NCBI GenBank assembly: GCA_020740775.1
Contig: JAHEWK010000012.1
Coordinates: 1,054,001-1,118,000, forward strand
Length of the DNA: 64,000 bases
Direction: 5' to 3'
From: Ilyonectria destructans
Taxonomy: Eukaryota > Ascomycota > Sordariomycetes > Hypocreales > Nectriaceae
Both the position numbers and the translations under genes were made by a program. Each line of letters opens with the position of its first letter. Positions within the stretch are counted from its first letter, which is position 1. This document shows, one piece after another, positions 21,701 through 32,580 of this stretch. The notes under the pieces are model-generated. The model had not been told where the DNA came from. It did not search any database and saw nothing but the letters and a program-made list of their open reading frames with translations.

Positions 21701-23072
21701 GATGATATAAGAGCAGTAGTGTCCCGAAGCAAGCAGGAACAAGGAGAAAGGAAGAGAGATCCGATGCTTGATGGGAGTGAGGGAGACCAAGCAATATCCC
21801 AAACGGCAAAACAAGGCGGGGACGGACTTCCTATCCCTTTGTTTGCTGATATACTATACCCACCCTCGCAACGCCATCCGACCCGGTTTGCCTTCATGCC
21901 AAGAAGGTCGTGGACGCCCAGTTTGCCTCGAGCGCCCAGTCACGACAAGCCAAAACCTCGGCCTGCACTCGCGACTGGCCAGCCCGTGCCGTCTCACACC
22001 GTCTCAGACGCCGCACGACACATCTTGTATCATGACGGCGCGACAACGCTCCGCCAATGTAGCCGCTCACCCCGATATATCGGCCGTCGATTCGTCCGCC
22101 CTCAGCACATCTCGGCTCCCGGTGACGACCACACACAACACGATCTCGCATCACATCGACACAGCCCCAATGCAAGTACAACGTTGCCCAATGCATTGCA
22201 TGCAAAGCCGCCCATCCGCGGTCCGAGCCCATTCCCGTCCTGCGGGGGAAACCCAGAACCGCTCTGAATAAGGCCCCCACGTCTATTGACGACTGAATCG
22301 GGAAACCCGACCTCGGACTTTTGTGATGCATCCAACACTCCCGCCCACCACTAATCCAATAACCTCAGGTAGGATACTCAATCCCTCGCACCTCGGAATA
22401 CGAACTACATGGCACAATTGTAACGCCTACGTCCTAAGCCGGCCTCCGGCGTCGGGACAAGCGTCATCCCTTCCATCCACGTCTGTTCCACAATGGCGTT
22501 TTGGAATCATCCCGATATAGAGCCACCCACTATCCCTCACAGCCAATCGGCGCAAAGCTATCGTCTCACTTGGGCAAATAACGAACACGACACAAACTCG
22601 TTGTAGAACATAAAGGAATTTTCTTCTTCTCTGGTTATCGTTGTTTCTTCCAAACAATACTGCCTCCTTCCAAAAAGAATACCAAATAAGTCAAAGGGAA
22701 CCAGGTAAGTCCTCCAATCAAAAATCTACACCTTGGTTCGACAAATCCAGGTCTAGGGAATGGACGGCCTTCAGGCCATTACCTCCACTCTCTGTGTACG
22801 TGTTTTGCATCCCCTTCCTTCTGTTGCCCGAAATCCCGGGCCAGTTCGCCTTATTTCCCCCAATTGCAAATGAAAATATAGTCACAGAAAAAAGATGACA
22901 TTACATACAAGGAATCAGACACGCCGGTCCGAGAGCCTCCTCATCAGAATGCAAAACCCGCAATGAATGCTATATAACACCAAAGGACGATCAGAAAAGG
23001 GCCGAGTGGCGACGAGCATGAACGCGGGCACCCGAAACGCCACACAACGCCTTTACGCTCAGCTCAGGCAAG
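21701..23072. other. Intergenic, P450 promoter side; no gene
   Basis: Upstream of the P450 gene and downstream of the Crh gene. The frames seen here are short and lack conserved motifs. Near 22620-22900 the DNA is CT-rich and then AT-rich, consistent with the Crh 3' untranslated region. Confidence 0.45.
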
Positions 23073-24541
23073 TTATAGCCAGTACAGAGCGCAGCCGGCA
23101 ATGATGATAGCCAGAGCGCTAGCGCTAGTACGCGAACCCTCGCTCTTACCATTGCCACTGTCGGCGCTGTCGGAACTGGAAGCGTCCTTGCTGCTGCCAC
23201 ACTCCTGGTTGAAGCTGGAGGTGTCGCAGTTGGAGGTATCAGCCTGTTGGGAGTTTGTGCTTGAGTCGGAGCTCGAGGAGTCGGAGCTGGAGTCACCAGA
23301 AGTTGAGTCGGAGTTCGAGCTATCATCATCGGAGCTGTGATCATCGCCCGACGAGCCGTTACTGCCACCAGGAATGGTACCAACATCTGTCTCTGACGCA
23401 GAGGCGGAGGCTGCTGAATTGGTAGACTTGGATCCAGAAGAAGAACTCTTGGAGGCCTTCTTCTTGCCCTTGTCCATGTCGGTGCCGGTGCCCTGGAGCG
23501 AGGCGAGGATAGTGTCCTTGTCGCTGTCGACGATGGTGTCGTTGGTGCCACGGATGTTGTTGTAGTAGTAGCTCTTGTTGAGGTTGGTACCAGGGGGGGT
23601 TTTGGCGTTGTAGCACTCAATGTCAACCTCGGAGACAGTGGCGAAGAAGTAACCGTAGTTTTTGATGTCTGAGTGATCCCAGTCAATTTCACCACCAGCC
23701 CAGTCGATTGTACCCTTGGCGTTGCTGGCGAGACCACCGGGCCAGAGCGACAGTTGGACACGGGCAGGGGTCTGGGGATACTCGAAGTTCTGCGAGGTCG
23801 CGTTCCAGGTATCAGCCTTCTTCGTGGTGCGGCCAACCTTGCCGTCAATGAGCCACTCGATCTGATCGGGGGTCCAGCGGACTTCGTACTCGTGAAAGTC
23901 GTTGAAGGTATCGGACACGCTGATGTTTGCCGAGTTCTCGTAGTTGGTGATACCCTGGAAGTAGTAGTTGGTCTGTGCGGTTTCAAGATCGACACCGACG
24001 AACTCGTAATCGATCTCATCCTTGACATCGGAGAACAGGATAAAGGCAGTGACGACACCGGGGCCGCGGCTGCTCTTAAACTTGGCCTTGACGTTGCCGT
24101 ACCACATGTAGACGGTGGACGACAGAACGGTGCCGACACTGTCCTTGGGCATGGTCAGGAGGAGGTTGTTGTTGAAGATAAGGGGCTCGCCTTGGGCGAC
24201 CCAGTCGGCCTTGGAAGGGTCACCCAAGTAGTCGCCAATGTCGGCCACGCGATCGAGCGAGTTCATCTTCATCGAGCGGTCCTGGCAGACGGGAGCGGGG
24301 ACACAGGAGTCGAGGGAGAAGGAGGCCTTGGGGTCGCAGCCACCGAGGCAGTAGGCGCCAACACCGCACTCACCATAGGCTAAGAAGAGTGTTAGACGTT
24401 GATCATCCATCGTCGCTTGGGGCGGGTGAACATACTGGAGCAGCAGGGGGCAGACTCGGGGCACTGGGAGCTGGTAGTACACTCGGTAGCCAGGACGGAA
24501 CCGGCGCCGACGAGGGCGGCGAGAGCAAGTGATCGCAACAT
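23073..24541 (-). CDS. Crh-type GH16 chitin-glucan transglycosylase, GPI-anchored
   Basis: Two exons, 24541..24436 and 24379..23073 (56-nt intron), 470 residues. Exon 1 encodes a signal peptide (MLRSLALAALVGAGSVLA) and the start of a Cys-rich module; splicing restores CCSTYGECGVGAYCLGGCDP, the conserved N-terminal element of Crh proteins. The GH16 domain follows with the catalytic motif DEIDYEF (ExDxE pattern, nucleophile and acid/base Glu), GITNYENSANISVSDTF and PARVQLSLWPGG. The C-terminal 150 residues are Ser/Asp/Thr-rich and end in a hydrophobic tail (SASALAIIIAGCALYWL), a GPI-attachment signal. Family members (Crh1/Utr2) link chitin to beta-1,6/1,3-glucan in the cell wall. The protein should sit at the outer plasma membrane or wall. 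Confidence 0.93.
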
Positions 24542-26573
24542 TATGAATACGTTTCGAGTGACGTATCCTCGAAATCAAAAATTAAATGCCGGGTTGAAGG
24601 GGCGAAATGAGATGATGGCGCGATAAGTTGACAATGGAGTGTCGAGGTGAAACCCAAACAGTCCAGGTTCAGGTGGTCGATTAGGCAACAGGTACCGAGT
24701 ATTAGAGTAAGTTTGCGAAAGGCAGAGCCTTGGGCGGTAGTTGCGCGTGCGAAACCCAAGCAAGCGAATGAACTTGAGGTGGTCGCGATGTTGTGTGAGG
24801 TGATGCCGAGCGGACGGGGAAGTCGTCGGGCAGTCGCAAGAGCGAGGGAGAAAAAACAGATCAACAAACAACCAGAAGGAGCCAAAACAAGGCACCGCGT
24901 GGACGTGAGTCGGTTCTGTTTACTTTGACGGACGGGTTGGGTTGGGGAAAGCTGGAATGCGGGCCTTCGAGAGTATGAAAAACGGCGGCGCGTCGATTGG
25001 TGATTCGAGAGTCCAGATAAGCCACGCGATTAAGACGTAGACCCTATGTTCCGGTGAACAACTTCAGGTAGCACGGGCGAATTAATAAAAATGAACCGTG
25101 GAAAGAAGACGAAGGACTCGAGTCGGTCGATGTCGGTCGGGAGAGTGAAGTCGGTGGTTGAGTAATGGGCGCGAGCGAGCGTGGTGGTATGGGCGTGAGC
25201 GGTTTCCCCTGTCGAACGATTTCCCTTGCTCTGAGCGAGCCGAGGAGGGAATTCCCTGTGGACGGGTGTGCCAATAATAATATAAAAAAAGATATTACTA
25301 CGAAGAGCCAAACGATACAGGACCAAGAAAAACGACGGCGGTTGAATATTAAAAAGAACACGCCCAGGAACGACTGACTGGGGGTGTTGGGCGATGAGTG
25401 GGTTGAGGAGGTGGATGAGGGAGATTGCCAAAAGGAGAGGGGAGGAGAAGGAGAAGGAGGAGAGCGTCCGCAAGGTGAGGTGAGGAGGATTGCTCTTTCC
25501 CAAGATGGGATAGAGTTGGTTCGCCCACACATCCCCCATCCACACGAGCCCACACGAGCCTTCCCGTGGTCCGTCCTCTTCTGCTCGCTGACTCTGCATC
25601 GCTCCTGCCCAGTCGCCGGGTGTCGGTAACTGCCCAAAGGAGCCACAGGGCTCTCCACAAAGTAAGGAGCAGGGCCCGAAAAGGAGCGAAAAAAAAACGA
25701 AGCGACCAGGGGAGGAGAAGGAAAGACCGGGGAGCAGGGGCCAACACGGGCCAATGGGGTCCCTTGTCGACCATCCATGGCGGTGGGTACATAATGATGC
25801 CCATCTCCCAGGCCCGGGGGCACCTGCCTCAACTGCACCGAGTCGAGTTAGCCGGCTCGTGACGGACATGGCGCGGTTGGTGCGCGGGAAATACGGCAAA
25901 CTCCGCAGTTCTCGGGTTTTCGTTCTTTCTTTGCAGGTTCACAGTCCTGCAGTCCACAGGCCTGACCTTGAAACCCCAAGCGGCTGGCCCTGGGTAACTG
26001 TGGGCTTTGTGGCATGGCCGGTGGACCGTCCACTGTCTGCCTGCAGTGGTCCATGCCCCCCGGACCGAAATGAAATGGTCGCAGCTGCTTGCCGAAACGG
26101 GACTCCCCCTCCGTCCGCATCGTCCACACGAGATGATGAATCCCTGCTTGGCATGGACACAATTCAGGCCAATATTGGTCAAGATTTTCACACGCACATG
26201 CACACAGGCAAAGAAACACACAAATCAAGGAATCTTCAAGTCCATATCTGTGTCTCTCTATCCAAAACAGTTCCCCACGTAGCCGCCATCCGGCAAACCG
26301 GTTCCTGTGCATCGCCCTCGTTCAGAGCAAGGAAAGGTCAGCTAAATTGCGTGGCGTCTTCATCCGCCCACCAAGCGCAAGCCACAAGTCCCCATCAATC
26401 AACCGATGGCACCCGTCGTCCCAATCATCCGCTTCAGCCCTCTCACAGATTGATCTGACGGGGGGGCGGCATGGCGTCCGGTAGAATCCTAGCGGAAGGC
26501 TGAGCAGCCGCTCTTTGAACTTCTTCACTTGGCCCCTTATTTGCGTCGCTTCCTATTCGCCGCAGCCGGCACC

Positions 26574-26600
26574 CCACGGCACATCACGGCACATCACGGC
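26574..26600. repeat. Short tandem repeat, 11-bp unit
   Basis: The unit CACGGCACATC occurs about two and a half times in direct succession. Probably simple slippage. Confidence 0.6.
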
Positions 26601-26730
26601 GTCTATCAAGCGGGATCCTCGCATCCCGTGCATTTACTTCCAGACCATCAATACGATATGTTGCGACCCGCCCACCAACAACCATCTTCAGTTGTCAAAT
26701 CAAACCCATCGAGGTCCACTTCTTCTTACA

Positions 26731-26798
26731 TAGACTCTGATCCATGGTGCTGGCTTGGTAGCGAGGAGGTGGTACCCAGCACCATGGATCAGAGTCTA
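26731..26798. repeat. Perfect 23-bp inverted repeat (hairpin) with 22-nt loop
   Basis: The left arm 26731-26753 is the exact reverse complement of the right arm 26776-26798; the loop is 26754-26775. Each arm contains CCATGG and one end starts TAGACTCTGATCC. The stem would have 23 uninterrupted base pairs in RNA or cruciform DNA. It lies in a gene-free area. It could be a small-RNA precursor, the scar of a fold-back element, or a protein-binding palindrome; the sequence alone does not decide. Confidence 0.85.
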
Positions 26799-27682
26799 CT
26801 ACGTAAGGACAATCCCAATCCTGATGTTCAGTTTGCTGTTAATCGAGATAATACCACATGTACTGTGCCGTGTGCAACAGAATGTGCAAACACAATCACA
26901 CAATCAAGATATGCAACCCAGATCCATCCCCCCCTGACAGTCGACATGTTGCGTGACTAGCCTCGTGTCCACAATGTGCCCAGGTCCTATGCTTGCCATG
27001 CTCGCCATGCTCCCCACAGTGGGCTGAGAAAGGCAAACCACCAACTTGACTGCCAAGAATATCTACCAACGCCACAGCTACAGCACTAAATGTAAATTTC
27101 CATATCTGACACATTATCATGCAACACCGTTGACATATCACCCATTGACCTCTCAGAGTCATCAGCCACGTCACACAGAGATCTCTCATCCTCAATCTGC
27201 CACATGTCCTATGCCGCCATTCGACGCCACCCTCACACAAAGAACCAACAAAGCAAAACCTGCACCTGTAAGGAAAAGAAAAACACACATGTACTTTGTT
27301 GTCAATATCACACTGGCTCACTATTTCTCCCTACCTCACACTTACACACACAGGTGTGCACCCATTCTATAGTAACAAACGACTCTCGAACCGGCCCTTT
27401 TATTCACCTGCCATAGGGTAGGTGACCAGCCAAGCAGCAGTTGCAGATGTCATACGAGCAAGGCGCTACGCACCGTGCGAGTGCAAGTGTGGCCTGACGC
27501 ACAACGCCAAAATCATACTGTGTGTAGACTTGACAAATACAGTACACATTTCCCTGTTAAACGACTTCTTGTATCCATCAGCCATAAACCATAATACGGT
27601 CAATAGAAACGACTAAGTTGCCGCGACTTTCGTTCAAGGTTCGCTGCACAGACATCCAGGCTTCTTCCCGACGACCCGCTCT

Positions 27683-27832
27683 CAGGTACCCGAAACTCAT
27701 GTACCCTTTGTGTCAAGTTACCTGCGGTACCTGCAGTACATACAGGAACCTCCACGGTACTGCCAGTCCCCCACATAGCCTATCCCGGAGGTACCCCTGT
27801 GACTCTCCTCCTCGGTACCTGTCAAAAGTACA
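27683..27832. repeat. GTAC/TACC-rich island
   Basis: About eight GTAC tetramers, many inside GGTACC or GGTACCTG, fall in 150 bp. Units are not in strict tandem. Similar islands occur at 32388-32580, 38469-38665 and 48998-49255, always outside genes. Confidence 0.6.
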
Positions 27833-28759
27833 TCGTCGATGTGCATGCTGGACTATACTAGTCTTCTGAGACTTCGTGGCGGCACATGGTTATCAAAGTT
27901 GCGACTTACACACTGGAGCCCCTACATTTACGTTGCAGTGCAACCAAGATAAAACCAAGCGTTTGGGGTATAACTATCACCGAACCTAATTCGAACAGTC
28001 TCCCCTCCCTTCCATCCAAGAAAGAAAAGAAAAGATCGACGACAACCCAAAAAAAAACAAGCCCGTCGTCTCTTGCTTCGGGCCCCGCTTCGCAACGGTT
28101 CGCCCCCGCATCTCACCAGGCAATTACAACAATGATTTCCAAACACTGGCACCAGACCACCTGGTCAATCGACCGAACCAACCTCTCCCATCTGCAATTT
28201 ATCCCGTGACTAACGAACCGTCCTCCGATCCACCGCTCACATCAAAATACCGTGTCCCAGTTGAATCCCACCAGCCTTCGCAGGCAACCCATACAAGAGT
28301 TTCCCTGCAACGATTGTCCATCGTCCATCCCAGTCACGTCGTGTAGGATGCCAGTCGTAGTCCTCAAAACCTCCAGTCCCAAAGAGTAGTAGAAAATCCG
28401 GTTAACCCTTTCCTCCATGTACCTCATCGAAAAGGAGAAGAGAAAACGGAGAGGAATAAAATTAAACAAGTTCCAGGGTGAAGAGTGTAAAATAAAACGC
28501 CGACAGTTCACTTCTTCCAATGTTTTTTGTACTTTTTCGTGTGTTTCCGTGCCACTTAGTCGCGCCACTATCGTGGAAATAGGTATTCATGGCGTCATAG
28601 ATGGGTCGCAAACGCGGTCAGCTTAGCTCTACAGCTATGCTATTGCCAGTAGGGCCAGTGATGGACATGCCACGCTGGTGACATAGTCTATCGCCCCTTC
28701 GAGTTGGCGAAGAGATCTGTTGTGGGGTTAGTCTGACCAGCGTCGTCGCGGCGCCGCTG

Positions 28760-30147
28760 CTAGCGGCCGAGCTTCGTGACCATACCCGGGAAATGCTCTT
28801 TGGCGTACTGCTCGCATGCCTATGAGGTGGTTTGTTAGTCACGGGTTCATCGGGTTTCTGTTGGGGGTATTCCGTACCTTGGCAGGCTTGCCGACCTTCT
28901 GGCCAATAACCTTCCACTTGTTATTCTCGTACTCCTTAATGGCGTTCAACAACGCTTGGCTCTGATGGAGGGGAAAGTCAGCAGGGTGGTTCAAGAGAAG
29001 GGCTGGATAAAGGTTACCTCGTCCTCAGCAAACTCGGCATAGTGCATGTCCTGACACAGTGTTAGATTTTAACCCGACTCCTGTTGGGTTCCAGCGTTGT
29101 TGGTCACGCACCTTGTACCAGTGCTTCTTGACAGATCCCTCTGTCCTGGTGGGGAATGTCTATAGATCCGTTAGCTCGTGAACCATGTATCCTTACAGCA
29201 CACTCGACTTACCTTGGCGATCTCCGCCCAGCTGTTTCCCGCATCTCGCATCTGCTTGAGCCTTAACTCCTCTTGCGGGGTCCAAGGAGTGTTCGTCCTG
29301 CTCTTCTTGGCGGGAGGTGGTGCGATTGGTGCAGAGTTCGCATCATCGGTGGGGGCCTGAGGTTGCTGAGGAGGGGCAGACTGAGGAGCATGTGGTGCAG
29401 GAGGAGCAGTAGGAGGCTGAACCTGAGAGGCGGCGATGGGGGCGGGAGGGGCCGAGGTGGCCGGTGGCGGAGCGGCTGACGGAGCGGGGCGCTTCCGCTG
29501 TCGACCACCTTGCGCTGGGGCCGGCGTCGGGGTTTGTTGCTGTTGTTGTTGCTGCTGCTGGGGCGGGGGCCCGTTGGGAGGCTGCTGAGGGACGTTCATG
29601 GGAGGTTGGACGGGAGCTGGATGATGTTGCTGTTGCGGCGCCATGTTGGGCTGAGGCGCGCCGTAGGGAAACTCCATACGCTCGTTTCGGCGGGCCATGT
29701 CGGCCTGCTGGTACGGGTGAGGGTTGCTATGAGGGCAGGCCGGTTAGCATAGAGACTTGCCTCGACCGTGGGACGTAGCAGCCGGCATGGAATGGGCATG
29801 GTGGCCGGCGGACCAGAGGTGCCCAAGAGGGATCTGCAGGGACAAGAGGAAAGGTAGCCCCAGGTCCCAGCAGGACAACGACGACGGGACGTTATAAAGC
29901 ATCACCAGGAGAGGCCCGTCGGTGGTGATACAACGACTGGAGTGCCAACAGCGGAGGGGGATGTGTCAGGGATGGGGGGGTACATTGGGTACAAGAAGGA
30001 CCCGGTGGTGCCGCAGCCAAGTGGCAGAAGGTAGACGCGAGAGGTACAAGAGACAAGGAAACGATGTACTCACTGCATATCATTGGGCTGGTGGGTGGAG
30101 TTGGAGTAGACGTACTCCGGCACGGGGCCGACCTGCCACTGCTGCAT
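28760..30147 (-). CDS. SANT/Myb-repeat nuclear protein with Pro/Gln-rich N-terminus
   Basis: Six exons fit by phase: 30147..30074, 29726..29213, 29159..29112, 29050..29018, 28961..28878, 28819..28760; 270 residues. The N-terminus is Pro/Gln-rich with a run of nine Gln (CAG/CAA), followed by basic RQRKRP and PPAKKSR, likely nuclear localisation signals. The first Myb/SANT repeat reads TPWTPQEELRLKQMRDAGNSWAEIAK, joined by splicing to TFPTRTEGSVKKHWYK. A second repeat is SQALLNAIKEYENNKWKVIGQKVGKPAKACEQYAKEHF. Such two-repeat proteins bind DNA. Exons of 48 and 33 nt and a 347-nt first intron are notable. The start at 30147 is the first ATG of the proposed first coding exon; an upstream non-coding exon is possible because an acceptor-like CATCAG precedes it. 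Confidence 0.82.
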
Positions 30148-31945
30148 GTTCTGATGAAAGAGGCGAAGTCAGCGACAAAGCCTTGCACGATGATGAGAGA
30201 AGAGAAGGAAGAGCAGGATTGAGCTTTGAGATGCCAGGTCAAGCGCGAGCGAGGTTAGGGACGGGAGAGCGACAGTCACCAAGCCAAGCGGGCCGACCGG
30301 TCACCTATCTGCACGCGTGGGTCTGCAGAAACGCGGGCGGATGTCGACGCGACCAGGGTCCTGAGTCGTGAACCTCAAGTCGTAGCCGTCGGTATCGTGA
30401 CAAGAAACGACCACCGCAATGACGGCTACTTCTTATTGAAGCGACAGCAGGTGACAGAGACAACGTCAGGACCAACGGGAACGAGGAAAATCGCGACGGC
30501 GCTCGTGGGTGGCGGCCACGGGCTGGTGTTGCGGGACAAAACGACGACGACAACAAGCCGACGCGGAACGCTCAAAACGCGAGGTCAAGACAGCGCAAGC
30601 GCAACAAGAAAAGCGAGACAACGAGAGACGAGCAACAGAAGAATGGAATACTTACGGGCAATGTAACTTGGGGTCAAAGTTGCATAAGACACATCCGACG
30701 CGGAGAGAACCTCTCGAAAACAACCGGGGCAAGTAACGCACGCCCTGGCTGCGGATGCTAGGGACAAGACAGATACACGAGCGTGGCCAGGCGGCGCGAG
30801 TGTGTGTCTGGGTATTTGAGGGCCTGGGAGGGGGCTAGGGGATTGACGTGAGTGCGCAGGCGAGGGAGGGGCGTGGGATGGGCGAATGATTGTGGCCGTA
30901 GCGAGTGGGAATAGGTAGCTTGTGCTGTGCTGTTCCGGGGGGGTTAGCCTGTTGCTGCTGTGCTGCGTGCGGTGCGATGGTGAGCGGAGCCCGGTGGTAT
31001 TGAAGCTGGCTGTGCCGGATGATGACGACGGAGCTGGTGCAGGACAAGCAGGTCAGCGTCTAGCCAAAGAGGAGGCGTTTGGGTTAGGTTGCGACGTCGT
31101 GTTGCGCGCTGCTGGCATGCGCGTTGTGCGGATGAGGTGGTGCAATGTTGTGCTGCTACACAGCCGATTTGAGTGATGGGACGGATAAGCCTGGTCATGG
31201 GCTTTTTGGGGGCTGGGAGAGGCTTAGAGGAGGGCTGGGGCTGGACCCGGCTGGGATGGATGGAAATGGAGACAAGCAGGTCTTGGCGGGTTGGTGCGAG
31301 GAAAAGTGAAGGTGTGTGTGCTTGTGTGTGGATGTGCGAGATGCTCAAGATGGTTAGGGTGGTAGCGGCGGGTAGCTTGTAACCATTCCCAGTGGCTGAA
31401 GAAGAAGACTTATTACTCACTCACGGGGCGGGAGGCGACGACGACACGACGCAGGAAGAAAAAAGCTAGATGAGCAGGTGTTTGCCGATCCAAGGTTGGT
31501 AGCGTAGTGTAGACGCGACGGACGACAGGACGGGTGGTTGGTTGGGTGGGGAGAGGGATACACGAATTGCAGAACTGCAAGGCGAGGAGATAGATGGATG
31601 AGGAGACGGTGAGGTGAGCAAGTACAGGCCTGGTTGCGTAGGCTTGCGTATGTCCAGGCAGATGGGGCAAAGGGAGCGCGGTAATGGGCAAAGGGTGAAG
31701 GGGGATTGTGGATTGTGAATGGCTGTCAGCCTCCTCGGGTGACTGCTCTGACAGTCGGCGGGCGGACGACAGCGGATGTCAGTGGTGACGGAGTGGCGGG
31801 TGCGTGGTGGCCGGCGACGCCAACAGCGATGGAGCAGAGGCGGCTGGATCGCGGATCTGGAGGTTTCGTCCACGGGCCAGATGCAGTGGATCCAGTGCAG
31901 TCCTGGGGAACTGGAACGGGAACGAAGTCGGTGACAGGACAGGGC

Positions 31946-31972
31946 AGAGACGAGACGAGACGAGACGAGAGA
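31946..31972. repeat. GACGA microsatellite
   Basis: Four to five tandem GACGA units on the plus strand in the gene-free spacer. Confidence 0.7.
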
Positions 31973-32387
31973 GGGAAAAAGGGACGAGCGACTGAGGCGG
32001 CGATGGATGGTACCTGGCGGCAAAGTAACTCGGGCGGGCAGGACCTGGGAAGTCGCTGGGACCTGGGGGGAGGGGAAGGCGGTCGCTGGTCGATGTTTTG
32101 GACTGGTTGCCCTTTTTTTGGTGAAGGGGGGAGAAATGGGGGAGCGAGGTTTTGGGCACGGCGCGACAGAAGGCTACTGACCCTGGACCGAAAAGTGGGG
32201 CGCCGGGTCTCAGCAGCCTGCGGGTCTGTACAGTGGCGGACGCCTCGCGCACGGATCGACTCAATACTGCCGCCGTAGCAGTGCACAGTGCCATCAAGCA
32301 AGAGCGGGGCTTGTCGCTGCCTGGGCGCACGGGCCAGGGAATGCTGCAAAACCTGGAAAAGGCTTGGGGACGGGTGACAAACCAGAG

Positions 32388-32580
32388 GTACCTCGCGCCG
32401 CCGCCGCTACGTACCCCTCGTACCCAGCTGTACATCCCTCGCCGCCGCCCTCTGCAGCCAACCCTCGGTCACTCCCAGCTTGTTTGCCCCGGCCGCTCGG
32501 GTCACTTTGCGCCTTGTTCGCGCCAGGTTGGGCCACCGGGCTAGGTACCGAGGTACTTGCGGTACGTCCGGATGGTACCA
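32388..32580. repeat. GTAC/TACC-rich island
   Basis: Contains GAGGTACCTCG, CTACGTACCCC, TAGGTACCGAGGTACTTGCGG and ATGGTACCAT. Several are perfect palindromes centred on GTAC. Lies 2.2 kb upstream of the SANT gene start on the minus strand. Confidence 0.6.

Larger units (their letters stand above)
24542..28759. other. 4.2-kb gene-poor region with hairpin and GTAC island
   Basis: Upstream of the Crh gene. No gene was recognised; the longest minus-strand frame (near 25030-25900) is low-complexity and overlaps the probable Crh promoter. Contents of note are the perfect inverted repeat at 26731-26798, an 11-bp tandem repeat near 26574-26600, and a GTAC-rich island at 27683-27832, listed separately. 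Some AT-rich stretches (26800-27400) could be decayed repeat DNA, but I found no terminal repeats. Confidence 0.45.

Noticed and set aside
25030..25899. 289-codon minus-strand frame upstream of the Crh gene
   Set aside because: Three overlapping frames of similar length with Ser/Pro/Phe bias; fits promoter/leader DNA rather than a gene.
26731..26798. tRNA gene at the hairpin
   Set aside because: The stem is one uninterrupted 23-bp helix; it does not fold into a cloverleaf and lacks a B box.
31726..32349. 207-codon minus-strand frame in the spacer
   Set aside because: Low-complexity Pro/Ser/Arg sequence overlapping equally open frames; no domain or splice support.
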